64,000 nt of DNA from Bacillus sp. CGMCC 1.16541 (GTDB lineage Bacteria; Bacillota; Bacilli; Bacillales; Bacillaceae_H). The position numbers were made by a program, and so were the translations under genes. The stretch is taken from contig NZ_QFRU01000014.1 in assembly GCF_003184905.1 (NCBI RefSeq), positions 36,519-100,518 on the forward strand, in the 5' to 3' direction. Shown here in pieces: positions 24,665 to 35,756 of this stretch (its first letter is position 1; the number at the start of each line of letters is the position of its first letter). The notes under the pieces are model-generated. The model was not told the DNA's origin and made no database searches. It saw nothing but the letters and a program-made list of their open reading frames with translations.

Positions 24665-26407
24665 TTATCTACTTAATACGCCGTTAATTTGATTTAATAC
24701 ATCTTCTTTTACTCGCTCTAATTTAGCCGTACTTTCTTCATCTGTTTGCCCCGTTACTCCAAAATAAAACTTCACTTTTGGCTCTGTACCAGATGGACGT
24801 AAACAGAACCACGATTGATCTTCAAGGTAATATTTCAAAACGTTTGATTTTGGCAGTAAAATTTCTTCTTTTGTTTGAACTGACAAAACATGGCGCTCGC
24901 TTAGTTTATAATCTTCAACAATTGTTACTTTTTGGCCAGCAATTTCTTCTGGAGGAGCTTGTCTAAACGTCGAAATGATGTGTTCAATTTGTTCTGCTCC
25001 TTCTTTTCCTTTTAGCGTTAAAGAGTGTAGTCCTTCACGATAGTATCCATACTGTTCAAAAATTTGGTGAAGAGCTTCATAAAGTGTCATGTCTTTTTTC
25101 TTGTAATACGCACATACTTCTACAGCTAAAAGTGCTGCTTGAATAGCATCTTTATCACGTGCAAAATCACCAATTAAATAACCATAACTTTCTTCGTATC
25201 CAAACTGAAATTCGTACTCCCCTGTTTGCTCGTATTGCTTAATTTTTTCACCAATAAATTTAAAGCCCGTTAACGTATCAATTGTTTCTAAACCAAACGA
25301 TTCTGCAATCTTTCGACCAATTTCAGATGTTACAATTGTTTTTAACACAACACCATTAGCTGGTAAGATACCTTTTGCTTTTTTCTCACTCAATAAGTAG
25401 TGAAGTAAAATCGCTCCTGTTTGGTTTCCTGTTAAGAGCACATATTGATCATTGTGATCTTTAACTGCAATTCCTAAGCGATCAGCATCAGGATCGGTTG
25501 CAATTAACAGATCCGCTCCTACTTTTTCGCCTTCACGAACTGCATATTCAAATGCTGCAGGCTCTTCAGGATTCGGTGATTTCACTGTTGAGAAGTTTGG
25601 ATCTGGCAGCTCTTGTTCTTGAATAACTGTTACATTTTCATACCCAAGTGTTTGCAACGCTTTTCGTACTGGCTTATTTGCTGTACCATGAAGCGGTGTA
25701 AATACAACTTTTAAGTCAGCCCCAACTTCACGTGCTAACTCTGGATGTAATGAAATAGTTTGTAAGCAATCGTTGTAGGCTTCATCCATTTCATGACCAA
25801 TCATTTCAATTAACCCTTTTTCTTTTAGTGCTTGTTCGGATTCTACTTCAATTTGAAGTTCATTTTCGACAGCACTCACATATGAAACTAATTCGTCAGC
25901 TTCTTTCGGTGGTAGCTGACCTCCGTCTGGTCCATATACTTTATAACCGTTATATTCAGGTGGATTATGACTCGCTGTGACGACAATTCCACCAAATGCC
26001 TGTAAATGACGAACTGCAAACGATAACTCAGGCGTTGGACGAAGCTCTTCAAACACGTATGCTTTAATACCATGAGTCGCTAATGTTTTGGCTGCTTCCA
26101 TCGCGAATTCCGGTGATTTATGTCTTGAATCATAGGCAATCGCAACACCTCGTTGTTTCGCCTCTTCTCCTGCTGCTTCAATGTAGCGCGCTAATCCTTC
26201 AGATGCTTTTCTTACGGTATAGACATTCATTCGATTTGTACCAGGTCCGATTTCGCCACGCATTCCACCTGTTCCAAATTCTAATTCTTTGTAAAAGCAT
26301 TCCTCTAGTCGCTTTTCGTCTCCGTTCATCTCTTCTAGTAGAGAACGTGTTTCTGCATCTAAGGCAGGTTCGTTAATCCATGCTGCATATTTTTGCTTCC
26401 AACTCAT
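24665..26407 (-). CDS. pgcA: Phosphoglucomutase / phosphomannomutase PgcA
   Basis: 580 residues, alpha-D-phosphohexomutase family. The phosphoserine loop is [17 protein letters not shown] (about 143-159), the metal-binding loop is TDPDADRLG (near 302), the sugar-binding loop is [13 protein letters not shown] (near 402) and the phosphate-binding end is [14 protein letters not shown]. It converts glucose 6-phosphate and glucose 1-phosphate for UDP-glucose, glucolipid and wall teichoic acid synthesis. Downstream of glpD as in B. subtilis (formerly yhxB). AAGGGGG precedes the ATG. Confidence 0.95.
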   Translation of the reverse strand: MSWKQKYAAWINEPALDAETRSLLEEMNGDEKRLEECFYKELEFGTGGMRGEIGPGTNRMNVYTVRKASEGLARYIEAAGEEAKQRGVAIAYDSRHKSPEFAMEAAKTLATHGIKAYVFEELRPTPELSFAVRHLQAFGGIVVTASHNPPEYNGYKVYGPDGGQLPPKEADELVSYVSAVENELQIEVESEQALKEKGLIEMIGHEMDEAYNDCLQTISLHPELAREVGADLKVVFTPLHGTANKPVRKALQTLGYENVTVIQEQELPDPNFSTVKSPNPEEPAAFEYAVREGEKVGADLLIATDPDADRLGIAVKDHNDQYVLLTGNQTGAILLHYLLSEKKAKGILPANGVVLKTIVTSEIGRKIAESFGLETIDTLTGFKFIGEKIKQYEQTGEYEFQFGYEESYGYLIGDFARDKDAIQAALLAVEVCAYYKKKDMTLYEALHQIFEQYGYYREGLHSLTLKGKEGAEQIEHIISTFRQAPPEEIAGQKVTIVEDYKLSERHVLSVQTKEEILLPKSNVLKYYLEDQSWFCLRPSGTEPKVKFYFGVTGQTDEESTAKLERVKEDVLNQINGVLSR

Positions 26408-26632
26408 AAGATGAGGCCCCCTTCAGCTGATCGGTAATATGTATGAACAAAGAAAAGACATAACTTTTCTTTACCATTTCGTTTACTTATGGTACTTTAC
26501 GAAACGTTGCATACAATAGTTCTACAAAAATAACACTCTTCCTGCTTAAAATTTTTCATTTCTTTTTTGCTATACGCTTTCATTTTAACATGTCTAATCA
26601 CAAAATAGTTGCTCTTACACTTTTTGCATAAT

Positions 26633-26666
26633 AATGGCTCTAACCCAGACGGGAAAGAGCCACTTT
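26633..26666 (-). terminator. glpD terminator
   Basis: TGGCTCT / AGAGCCA stem followed on the minus strand by TTATTATG. The 272-base interval to pgcA holds this hairpin and the pgcA promoter region. Confidence 0.7.
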
Positions 26667-26679
26667 ATTAAAATAATTG

Positions 26680-28347
26680 TTAGCTAACTTTGTCACTCGG
26701 TGCAGCAACCACTGCATCATGAAGTTGTTTTTCAAGGTCTGCTTTATAATCATTTGTTTGTGCTTCTGTCCATTTTAATGATTCGCTCATGTAACGAACG
26801 ACATCATCTTTCCACTTTTTCGCCCACTCAATATCAAATAGCACAGCGCCTGTTCGACGAATAAAGAAGTCAACTGGTTTTGTCGCCATTTCTTCATGCA
26901 TCGCATAATACACTTGTAAGAAGACACTTAACGGTAAGCCACTTTTCTTCAGTTCATCTTGTTGTGTTTCAATATAACTGTAAAGAACATCAATGTTTGA
27001 GCCGTAGCGCTTTACAAGCTTCTCTGCTTGCTCATGTGTAAGACCTAGTTTGACTCCCTTTTTCACATGAATATCCATAAATGCTGGGAATCCTTTTGAG
27101 CCACCAACATCTCCACCTGAAATTGGCATATGCTTTGTTTTTGATTTATCGAACGTTTTGCCTTCACTTTCTTTCAAGCGCTGCGCAACAAGATCGACAA
27201 CCATTTCACCCATTTTACGATAACCTGTTAGCTTTCCACCCGCAATCGTAATAAGCCCTGAATCTGATGTCCATACTTCATCTTTACGAGAGATTTCAGA
27301 TGGATCTTTTCCATCTTCGTGAATTAAAGGTCGTAAACCTGCCCAGCTTGATTCTACATCTTCTTCTGTAATGTTTAATGTAGGGAACATATAAGCAATC
27401 GCATCTAATACGTAACGACGATCCTCTACTGTCATACGTGGATATGCCACGTCTCCTGTATAAACTGTATCTGTTGTTCCTACATATGTTTTACCATCAC
27501 GTGGAATTGCAAAGACCATACGTCCATCTGGTGTATCAAAATAGATCGCTTGTTTTAAAGGGAAACGACTTTCATCAATAATCAAGTGAATACCCTTTGT
27601 TAATTTTAGTTGCTTTCCTTTTTTAGAATTGTCTTTTTCACGCAGTGAATCTACCCAAGGACCTGCTGCATTAACAATCTTCTTTGCATACACGTTATAA
27701 GATTCGCCTGTTAATTGATCAACAATTACCGCACCAACTACTTTGCCATTTTCATAAAGGAACTTCTCTACTTTTGCATAGTTAGCTGCTGATGTACCGC
27801 GTTTTACCGCTTCTTTTACTACTTCAATTGTTAGGCGGGCATCATCTGTTTTGTACTCAACATAATAGCCTCCACCTTTTAATCCATCTGTTTTTACAAG
27901 CGGCTCTTTCTCTGTTGTTTCAGCAACACTTAACATTTTTCTTCGCTCAGAGCGCTTAACACCTGCTAAGAAGTCATATACACGTAATCCAATTGACGTA
28001 GAAAATTTACCGAATGTTCCTCCTTTATGCATTGGAAGAAGCATCCATTCAGGTGTTGTAACGTGTGGGCCATTTTCATATACAATTTCTCGTTCTTTCC
28101 CTACTTCTGCTACCATCTTCACTTCAAACTGCTTTAGATAGCGTAAACCACCGTGTACAAGCTTTGTTGAACGACTTGATGTTCCTGCTGCAAAATCTTG
28201 CATCTCAACAAGGGCTGTTTTCATCCCACGAGTTGTTGCATCTAGTGCGATTCCACACCCTGTAATTCCTCCTCCAATAACGAGTAGGTCGAACTGTTGA
28301 TTACTCATTTCTTCTAATGTATTTAAACGACTTTGACTTGAAAACAT
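26680..28347 (-). CDS. glpD: Glycerol-3-phosphate dehydrogenase GlpD (FAD-dependent)
   Basis: 555 residues. The FAD-binding Rossmann motif is VIGGGITGCGIALDATTRG (about 22-40), followed by SSRSTKLVHGGLRYL, the substrate-binding signature of GlpD. Oxidises glycerol 3-phosphate to dihydroxyacetone phosphate at the membrane, feeding electrons to menaquinone. It lies downstream of glpK, separated by a leader with its own terminator-like hairpin, so it is an independent GlpP-controlled unit. Good AAGGAGA before the ATG. Confidence 0.97.
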   Translation of the reverse strand: MFSSQSRLNTLEEMSNQQFDLLVIGGGITGCGIALDATTRGMKTALVEMQDFAAGTSSRSTKLVHGGLRYLKQFEVKMVAEVGKEREIVYENGPHVTTPEWMLLPMHKGGTFGKFSTSIGLRVYDFLAGVKRSERRKMLSVAETTEKEPLVKTDGLKGGGYYVEYKTDDARLTIEVVKEAVKRGTSAANYAKVEKFLYENGKVVGAVIVDQLTGESYNVYAKKIVNAAGPWVDSLREKDNSKKGKQLKLTKGIHLIIDESRFPLKQAIYFDTPDGRMVFAIPRDGKTYVGTTDTVYTGDVAYPRMTVEDRRYVLDAIAYMFPTLNITEEDVESSWAGLRPLIHEDGKDPSEISRKDEVWTSDSGLITIAGGKLTGYRKMGEMVVDLVAQRLKESEGKTFDKSKTKHMPISGGDVGGSKGFPAFMDIHVKKGVKLGLTHEQAEKLVKRYGSNIDVLYSYIETQQDELKKSGLPLSVFLQVYYAMHEEMATKPVDFFIRRTGAVLFDIEWAKKWKDDVVRYMSESLKWTEAQTNDYKADLEKQLHDAVVAAPSDKVS

Positions 28348-28381
28348 GTGTCATTCTCCTTTCAATTTCCATTTTAGACAT

Positions 28382-28447
28382 AAAAAGAGAGACCACAACA
28401 CACTTACTCCCCTAAATAGGGTGTAAGTGCTTGTGGTCTCTCCCATT
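28382..28447 (-). promoter_or_regulatory. glpD leader with conditional terminator (GlpP antitermination site)
   Basis: On the minus strand GAGAGACCACAAGCACTTAC pairs with GTAAGTGTGTTGTGGTCTCTC, then CTTTTTATG. The hairpin lies upstream of the glpD ribosome binding site and downstream of the likely promoter. In B. subtilis GlpP with glycerol 3-phosphate prevents termination at such leaders. Part of the stem also resembles the glpF leader (GA-CCACA core). Confidence 0.85.
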
Positions 28448-28515
28448 CTCCAACCTGTTTATTAACTTGTTTCTATTGTATCATACATCCGTTGGCAATA
28501 AAAGTACTTCCTCTA

Positions 28516-30009
<1,494 letters not shown>

Positions 30010-30025
30010 CTATCCCTCTCCTCTT

Positions 30026-30847
30026 TTATTTTCCATATCCTTCTGATAATCTTGTGCTTTTTATTTTTGTTAGCGCAAATGTGATACCTAATATAATCAC
30101 TACTGAAACAACTACACCAATTGTCATTGTTCCTGTCTTGTTTTCAAATGCATATTGATAAAATACAGCACCTAGCGAACCTCCTAAAACAGGTCCTAAA
30201 ACAGGAATCCAAGCATATGACCAGTTTGATCCACCTTTTCCCGGTATCGGTAATAATGCATGCGCAATACGTGGACCTAAATCACGTGCTGGATTAATGG
30301 CATATCCTGTTGTACCGCCTAATGAAAGACCAATACTAACGATTAAGAATCCAACAATGAGTGGATTTAAACCTTCTGTAAACTCATTTGCTCCAAGTGC
30401 TAGTATACCTAAAACAAGAATGAATGTCCCAATTGTTTCACTTAATAAGTTAGCAAACGGGTTAACAATTGCTGGTCCTGTTGCAAATACACCTAATTTT
30501 GTACTAGCATCTTCGGTTTCTTTCCAATGAGGTAAATAGTGTAAATAAATAAGTGCTGATCCTAGCATTGCTCCTAAAAATTGAGCGACAATGTACATTG
30601 GTACATCTCCCCAAGCAAATGCTCCTGTCAATGCCAGACCTATTGTAACAGCAGGATTTAAATGTGCACCACTAATATTTCCAACTGCATATACAGCCAT
30701 CGCAACACCTAATCCCCATCCCATTGTAATAACAATCCAACCTGAATTTGCTGCATACGATTTTTTTAGATTAACCCCCGCGCATACACCTGCACCAAGG
30801 ACAATTAATATCATAGTTCCAATAACTTCTCCCCAAAAAACTGTCAT
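30026..30847 (-). CDS. glpF: Glycerol uptake facilitator GlpF
   Basis: 273 residues, aquaglyceroporin of the MIP family. The two NPA boxes are SGAHLNPAVTIGLAL (about residue 65) and YAINPARDLGPR (near 190), with an Asp after the second box as in glycerol-permeable members. Six transmembrane helices. Transcribed with glpK and preceded by a GlpP-type leader terminator and a perfect 16-base palindrome. Confidence 0.97.
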   Translation of the reverse strand: MTVFWGEVIGTMILIVLGAGVCAGVNLKKSYAANSGWIVITMGWGLGVAMAVYAVGNISGAHLNPAVTIGLALTGAFAWGDVPMYIVAQFLGAMLGSALIYLHYLPHWKETEDASTKLGVFATGPAIVNPFANLLSETIGTFILVLGILALGANEFTEGLNPLIVGFLIVSIGLSLGGTTGYAINPARDLGPRIAHALLPIPGKGGSNWSYAWIPVLGPVLGGSLGAVFYQYAFENKTGTMTIGVVVSVVIILGITFALTKIKSTRLSEGYGK

Positions 30848-30867
30848 AGAAACGCCTCCTTTTGGCT

Positions 30868-30883
30868 ACGTAAACGTTTACGT
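30868..30883. promoter_or_regulatory. Perfect palindrome, candidate catabolite-responsive element before glpF
   Basis: ACGTAAACGTTTACGT, a perfect 16-base palindrome between the leader terminator and the glpF ribosome binding site. The inner part fits the CcpA cre core (WWANCGNTNWW-like), with mismatches at the outer T and A. Confidence 0.5.
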
Positions 30884-30892
30884 TATGTCGAA

Positions 30893-30960
30893 TAAAAAAG
30901 GAGTCCACAAAACACCCATTGCTAGTATTAGTTTTTGGGTACACTGTGGATCTCCTTTTT
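30893..30960 (-). promoter_or_regulatory. glpF leader with conditional terminator (GlpP antitermination site)
   Basis: On the minus strand AAAAAGGAGATCCACAGTGT and ACCC pair with GGGT-GTTTTGTGGACTCCTTTTT. The hairpin plus T-run lies 45 bases before the glpF start. Together with the glpD leader and the adjacent glpP gene it indicates antitermination control of glycerol uptake. Confidence 0.87.
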
Positions 30961-31024
30961 CTCCGTCACAAAGTATTAACTTGTCTATAGATTACAAGAT
31001 GTTGAAAGCGTTGTCAACACCTAT

Positions 31025-31588
31025 TTATATCGAAACATGCCATAAATTTCGATCTGATGTTGTCACTGCAGCTGCACCTGCACGTAGCGCTTTTAGTACA
31101 TCTTCTTCTGTTCGGATGAGTCCACCTGCTAATACAGGAATAGTGGTTTCATTTTGTACTTCTTGAATCATCATCGGCGCAATCCCCGGTAGCAATTCAA
31201 TATAGTCTGGTTTCACTTTTTTAATAAGCTCATAACTCTTTCGTAACGAGGTACTATCAAGTAAAAATACACGCTGAATTGCATAAATCCCTCGTTGCTT
31301 GGCTTTTAATAACACACTAGCACGCGTAGAGATAAGTCCAGCAGGTTTATACTCTTGACATAAAAAGTCAACTGCATATTCATCATGCTTCAACCCATGA
31401 ATAAGATCAACGTGAATAATGAGCTTTTTACCTGCTCGCTTTGTTTCATTCATAATCCCTTTAAGCAACCCTAGTTGGCTATCTAATAAGACGCCATACT
31501 CGAATTCACTTTCTAAAAATTTCTCTAACTGTTTCATATCACGAACAGCCGGTAATACTTGTTGATTATTAAACCCCATTCTTTTCAC
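31025..31588 (-). CDS. glpP: Glycerol uptake operon antiterminator GlpP
   Basis: 187 residues, TIM-barrel RNA-binding regulator. Typical features: [21 protein letters not shown] at the N-terminus, [18 protein letters not shown] near residue 80, and the C-terminal phosphate-binding [24 protein letters not shown]. In the presence of glycerol 3-phosphate GlpP binds leader RNA of glpFK and glpD and prevents termination. Both leaders are visible in this window. Transcribed upstream of glpF in the same direction. Confidence 0.95.
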   Translation of the reverse strand: MKRMGFNNQQVLPAVRDMKQLEKFLESEFEYGVLLDSQLGLLKGIMNETKRAGKKLIIHVDLIHGLKHDEYAVDFLCQEYKPAGLISTRASVLLKAKQRGIYAIQRVFLLDSTSLRKSYELIKKVKPDYIELLPGIAPMMIQEVQNETTIPVLAGGLIRTEEDVLKALRAGAAAVTTSDRNLWHVSI

Positions 31589-31645
31589 TCCACTAGTTTT
31601 TCTATTTTCTTATTATGACAAAACTTTAAGAAAAAAACACCATAC

Positions 31646-31694
31646 AAAAAAGGCAATATCAAAGACGTAAAAAGTGCGCCATTTGACATTGCCT
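31646..31694 (-). terminator. yhcX terminator
   Basis: AGGCAATGTCAAA / TTTGATATTGCCT stem, followed by T6 on the minus strand, between yhcX and glpP. Confidence 0.88.
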
Positions 31695-31746
31695 CTTCTT
31701 ATCTTGTTCCCTTCAATAAATAGATAGATGAACGGATAAGAAAACG

Positions 31747-33282
31747 TTATTTCTTATATTTAATATTATATACATCGTGTCGGCGATCTTTTAGCTGACG
31801 AACTGTTCCTGATTGGCGTTGACGACGCAAAATCTCTAAGTCCACGTCTCCAATAACAACCATCTCGATATTTGGGTTACATTCTCCTACAATCCCATCA
31901 CGTGCAAACTCAAAGTCAGATGGTGCAAAAATAGCTGATTGCGCATATTGAATATCCATATTTTCTGTTTGTGGTAAGTTTCCAACTGTTCCAGCAATAA
32001 CGGTATAAATCTGGTTCTCAACCGCGCGAGCTTGTGCACAGTAACGTACACGCAAATAGCCTTGACGATCTTCTGTACAGAACGGTGTAAAGATAATGTT
32101 TGCTCCTTTTTCTGTTGCAATACGAGCTAACTCTGGGAACTCAATGTCATAGCAAATCTGAATTGCAATTTTTCCGCAATCTGTATCAAATACTTCCACT
32201 TTATCTCCTGCACTAATCCCCCACCACTTACGTTCATTCGGTGTAATGTGGACTTTGTATTGCTTTTCAATCGTTCCATCACGACGGAAAAGGTAGGCAA
32301 TGTTATAAATGTTCTCATCTTCTTCTACAAAGTGAGAACCTCCAATAATATTAACGTTGTAGCGAACAGCAAGGTCTGTAAATAGCTCAATATACTCTTC
32401 TGTAAATTCAGTGAGTCGCTGCACTGCCTTACTTGGCACTTGTTCATTCAAAAATGACATAAGTTGTGTAGTAAAAATTTCTGGAAACACACAGAAATCT
32501 GCACCTGCATCAGCTGCAACATCGGTATAATACTCCACTTGATTTCCAAATTCTTCAAAAGAAGAGATTTGTTTCATCATATATTGTACAACGCACACGC
32601 GAACAGGGAATGATGTTTTAAAGTGACGCTTTGTTTTACGAACATAATCTACATTGTTCCATTCCATTAATGTCGCATATTTGTTTGAAGCAAGGTCATC
32701 AGGTAAATACCCTGGATTAATACGCATAAGCGTAAATCCATTCATAAGCTGAAATGATAAAACGGGGTCATAAATCTTATGGTGCATCACTTGTTCAACA
32801 TATTCTCTCGGTGACATTTCACTCGAATGTTTATGATAATTTGGAATGCGCCCACCAATAATGATACTTTTTAGATTTAATTCACGAGCAAGATCTTGAC
32901 GTGCCTCGTAAAGGCGACGGCCAATCTTCATCCCTCGATACTCTGGATGAACCATAACCTCAATACCGTACAAATTGTATCCTTCTGGATTATGATTTGT
33001 AATGTATCCTTCATCTGTAATATCGTCCCATGTATGTTTATCATCATATTCATCAAAGTTTACAATTAAGCTCGAACACGAACCGATAATTTCTCCATCA
33101 TACTCTGCACAAATTTGGCCTTCCGGAAAAACGGATAAGTGACTTTCTAAATGCTCACGTTTCCACGGTTGCATACCCGGGAAACATAATTTTTGTAGTG
33201 CCAAAATATCATCAATATCTTTATGTTCGATATTACGAATAATCATCTTTTTTTCAAATCTTGATAAATCTATTGTCGACAT
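31747..33282 (-). CDS. yhcX: GNAT acetyltransferase / carbon-nitrogen hydrolase fusion (YhcX)
   Basis: 511 residues in two domains. Residues 12-165 are a GNAT domain (IEVMVHPEYRGMKIGRRLYEARQDLAREL, the acetyl-CoA loop). Residues 225-500 are a nitrilase-superfamily domain with the Glu-Lys-Cys triad: E in CVFPEIFTTQ, K in YKVHITPNERKWWG and C in AIQICYDIEFPEL. B. subtilis YhcX has the same length and neighbours (glpP). The substrate is unknown; an amide or acylated amine is likely from the domain pair. Confidence 0.93.
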   Translation of the reverse strand: MSTIDLSRFEKKMIIRNIEHKDIDDILALQKLCFPGMQPWKREHLESHLSVFPEGQICAEYDGEIIGSCSSLIVNFDEYDDKHTWDDITDEGYITNHNPEGYNLYGIEVMVHPEYRGMKIGRRLYEARQDLARELNLKSIIIGGRIPNYHKHSSEMSPREYVEQVMHHKIYDPVLSFQLMNGFTLMRINPGYLPDDLASNKYATLMEWNNVDYVRKTKRHFKTSFPVRVCVVQYMMKQISSFEEFGNQVEYYTDVAADAGADFCVFPEIFTTQLMSFLNEQVPSKAVQRLTEFTEEYIELFTDLAVRYNVNIIGGSHFVEEDENIYNIAYLFRRDGTIEKQYKVHITPNERKWWGISAGDKVEVFDTDCGKIAIQICYDIEFPELARIATEKGANIIFTPFCTEDRQGYLRVRYCAQARAVENQIYTVIAGTVGNLPQTENMDIQYAQSAIFAPSDFEFARDGIVGECNPNIEMVVIGDVDLEILRRQRQSGTVRQLKDRRHDVYNIKYKK

Positions 33283-33370
33283 ATCTATAACAACCCTTTC
33301 AAAAATCTATTCTTCTATTCCCGCTTTTCCAAAAAGGTAAACATTTCTTTTTATTATTTCTCTTTTTCAT

Positions 33371-33427
33371 AAAAAGATGTCATATGAAGAAGGCTTATTT
33401 TACGCCCTTCATATGACATCTATTTTT
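33371..33427 (-). terminator. Terminator of the L,D-transpeptidase gene
   Basis: Perfect 15-base stem AGATGTCATATGAAG / CTTCATATGACATCT with A5 and T6 flanks, directly after the stop of the minus-strand gene. Confidence 0.92.
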
Positions 33428-34269
33428 TAATAGTTATAGTATTTTTTCAACTCATTAATTTTGACTGTTGGTAAATAACTTACATGAATTCTACTTAGAT
33501 TGTGATCAATATACCTTCCACCTACACTGACCACATTTACGTTACGATCTACTTCGTATACTTTATACGTTACTCCAGCTGGTAACGTACCGACAACTGT
33601 ATATTTGCCATCTCTTTTTTCCATAAGCGGCATAGGTTTGTTGATTTGCACATAACCAATTTGACCTTTTGATAGCTCTAGGTTATTATGACACACACTC
33701 TTACAGACAAATGGAGCAGGAGCTGGTGCTGGTGCTGGTGCTGGTGCTGTATTGTAGCCTTTTGACTTTGCAATGTCTTCAAACTTCTTCGAACCAAATT
33801 GTCCGATGGCAACTTTTGTGTGAAGTTTTACGCGATCAAATAACCATCTGACATCTTCGTTGTACATACGCACACAGCCAGAACTTACATACTTTCCAAT
33901 TGAGCTTGAATTATTATTTCCATGGATCGCATAAGTTGTACCATATGTACCTCTTGCGTTCAAGCCTAGCCAACGATCACCTAGTGGATTGTTAGGGGAA
34001 CCTCCTGGGATGTTCTTCTTATAATAAGGACGGTTTTTAATTTTATTCACAATGCTAAATGTTCCTTCTGGGGTGTAACTCATACTGCGACCGGTTCCCA
34101 CTTTAAATGTTTTAACGAGCTTTCCGTTATCAAAAAACGCTAATTGATTTGTGGATTTATTAATAATAATGAACTGACCTGTACTACTTGCTTGAGCTGT
34201 ACTTGTAAAACCGGATAATAGCAAGAAAAAAGTAACAATACCAACGATGACCCTTTTCACCTTTACCAT
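33427..34269 (-). CDS. Secreted L,D-transpeptidase (YkuD) with C-terminal SH3-like domain
   Basis: 280 residues. Signal peptide with cleavage after STAQA (about residue 27). The YkuD catalytic domain covers 30-165: H116 in AIHGNNN and the S130-G131-C132-V-R134 catalytic motif (KYVSSGCVRMYNED). A Pro-Ala repeat linker (PAPAPAPAPAP, DNA 33713-33749, six-base repeats) leads to a small beta domain of about 85 residues. It should form 3-3 cross-links or attach proteins in peptidoglycan. The six-base repeat tract in the linker could change length by slippage. Confidence 0.92.
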   Translation of the reverse strand: MVKVKRVIVGIVTFFLLLSGFTSTAQASSTGQFIIINKSTNQLAFFDNGKLVKTFKVGTGRSMSYTPEGTFSIVNKIKNRPYYKKNIPGGSPNNPLGDRWLGLNARGTYGTTYAIHGNNNSSSIGKYVSSGCVRMYNEDVRWLFDRVKLHTKVAIGQFGSKKFEDIAKSKGYNTAPAPAPAPAPAPFVCKSVCHNNLELSKGQIGYVQINKPMPLMEKRDGKYTVVGTLPAGVTYKVYEVDRNVNVVSVGGRYIDHNLSRIHVSYLPTVKINELKKYYNY

Positions 34270-34527
34270 CCCCCTATTTGTCTGTATAGGAAGAATTATA
34301 GATTACTTTTTTTTACATTTAAACAGTTTCTACCAAAGATGTCAAAATATTTTAAAAACTTACAAAATAGGAACCTTCCTTTCGACAGCACGATTGATAG
34401 ACATGTTGTTAGAATGATTTTGTAAACTCAGTTTATATGGAAGAACATACTACTGCTTTTCAAAAAGAGAGAATGCTTAACAACGAGTATCTAGACCTAT
34501 CTAACTCCCCCATAAAGGTTCATCTAT

Positions 34528-34571
34528 AGCGAATGACTCCACCTCCGCAAGGAGGGGGGGCATTCGCTTAA
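34528..34571 (+). ncRNA. GC-rich hairpin with GNRA loop, possible small RNA
   Basis: AGCGAATG-(A)CTCC-(A)CCTCC-GCAA-GGAGG-GGGG-CATTCGCT, almost perfectly paired and capped by a GCAA tetraloop. It is followed two bases later by a strong terminator hairpin (34573-34620) on the plus strand. The 428-base gap between the L,D-transpeptidase and bdbC has no convincing ORF, so the terminator has no gene to serve. A small RNA is an inference. Confidence 0.4.
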
Positions 34572-34572
34572 G

Positions 34573-34620
34573 TCTAAAAAGTGTCACATAACAGCTCTTC
34601 CGTTATGTGACACTTTTTAG
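34573..34620. terminator. Strong orphan bidirectional terminator hairpin
   Basis: Perfect 19-base stem CTAAAAAGTGTCACATAAC / GTTATGTGACACTTTTTAG around a nine-base loop. Gene-free on both sides (nearest starts 34269 minus and 34698 plus, both pointing away). Confidence 0.75.
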
Positions 34621-34697
34621 ACCAATTTATATATTTTACTTTCTTTGGGTTGTCCTCTATAATTTTTATGAGATTATAGCGAATGTGAGGGAAAGGT

Positions 34698-35123
34698 GTG
34701 CAAAACATAAAGAAGGAAACTCTTTTATTTTTCTCATGGGGTGTTTCATTCATTGCTACACTCGGAAGTTTATTTTTTTCTGAGGTCATGAAATATGTCC
34801 CTTGTGAATTGTGTTGGTATCAACGAATCTTCATGTATCCACTTGTAATTATTTTAGGCGTTGCTTATGCAAAAAAAGATTATACCGTTACGAAATATAT
34901 CTTGCCACTGTCCATTATCGGAGGAAGCATCTCAGTGTATCATTACCTCATTCAAAAAGTACCAGCTTTCAGTTCTGCCGCTATTTCTTGTGGTACCGTT
35001 CCGTGTACTGGTCAATACATTAACTGGTTAGGGTTTATCACGATTCCATTTTTAGCGCTTACTGCGTTTACAATCATTACAGTTTGTCATATCTTCATTA
35101 TGCGTCAATCTAAGGAGGGGTAA
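34698..35123 (+). CDS. bdbC: Disulfide bond formation protein BdbC (DsbB-like)
   Basis: 141 residues, four transmembrane helices. The two redox Cys pairs are C-E-L-C in YVPCELCWYQRIFMYP (about 35-50) and Cys-Gly-Thr-Val-Pro-Cys in SCGTVPCTGQYINWLG (near 97-112). It reoxidises a thioredoxin-like partner by passing electrons to quinone. GTG start at 34698. The next gene, 4 bases away, encodes a membrane-anchored thioredoxin-like protein, the expected partner. Confidence 0.92.
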   Translation: MQNIKKETLLFFSWGVSFIATLGSLFFSEVMKYVPCELCWYQRIFMYPLVIILGVAYAKKDYTVTKYILPLSIIGGSISVYHYLIQKVPAFSSAAISCGTVPCTGQYINWLGFITIPFLALTAFTIITVCHIFIMRQSKEG

Positions 35124-35127
35124 AACC

Positions 35128-35601
35128 GTGAAAAAAATTATTCTTTTTGCATCTATTATCCTTGTTATTTTTGGAGCTCTTGTACTTGTCACAAACATGC
35201 AGAATAAAGAAAAAGCCGAAGGAAATCCATATGGTAAAGATACAATTCATCCTGAAACTGCAAAACAATTAGATGATCCAAACTATCAAAACCTCATTCT
35301 ACCTGATGAATTAGATGAAGTAATCGAAAACAAAGAGACAGTTACCGTTTATTTCTACAGCCCACTATGTGAGCATTGTAAAAAAGCAACACCTGTAGTA
35401 GCTCCACTAGCAGAAGATATGGGTGTGGATTTACAGAAATTTAATTTACTAGAGTTTGATTCTATGTGGGATAAATATGGTATTGAATCAACTCCAACGA
35501 TTATTCATTACGTAGATGGTCAAGAAGTAGACCGTCTTGTAGGTAATCAACCTGAAGAAACATTTAAAGCCTTTTTAGAAAAAGCAAAAGCATCGAAATA
35601 A
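35128..35601 (+). CDS. Membrane-anchored thioredoxin-family thiol oxidoreductase (BdbA-like)
   Basis: 157 residues, GTG start at 35128 with AAGGAGGGG upstream. One N-terminal membrane anchor (IILFASIILVIFGALVLVT), then a thioredoxin fold facing outside with the active site YSPLCEHCKKATP (C-E-H-C near residue 85) and the cis-Pro loop ESTPTIIHY near 129. C-x-x-C with Glu-His suggests an oxidising protein. Forms an operon with bdbC, so it probably introduces disulfides in exported proteins. Confidence 0.9.
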   Translation: MKKIILFASIILVIFGALVLVTNMQNKEKAEGNPYGKDTIHPETAKQLDDPNYQNLILPDELDEVIENKETVTVYFYSPLCEHCKKATPVVAPLAEDMGVDLQKFNLLEFDSMWDKYGIESTPTIIHYVDGQEVDRLVGNQPEETFKAFLEKAKASK

Positions 35602-35655
35602 TAGATTGTGTCCGAGACAAAAGGAGCAAGAAACATACCTGTTTGACTCAACCTA

Positions 35656-35715
35656 CAAAAACGCTTGTCTATGATATCCTCAGAAGTGAATGGATACTAG
35701 ACAAGCGTTTTTGGT
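35656..35715. terminator. Convergent terminator between the thiol operon and yhcU
   Basis: Sixteen-base stem CAAAAACGCTTGTCTA / TAGACAAGCGTTTTTG with an inner TATCC / GGATA stem. Confidence 0.9.
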
Positions 35716-35756
35716 TAAATGACTTTTCTGTTACTCATATCATACAAGACAACCAT

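Noticed and set aside
34437..34529. Short plus-strand frame of 30 codons in the gap before bdbC
   Set aside because: No ribosome binding site and low complexity; the hairpins downstream are better explained as RNA structure.
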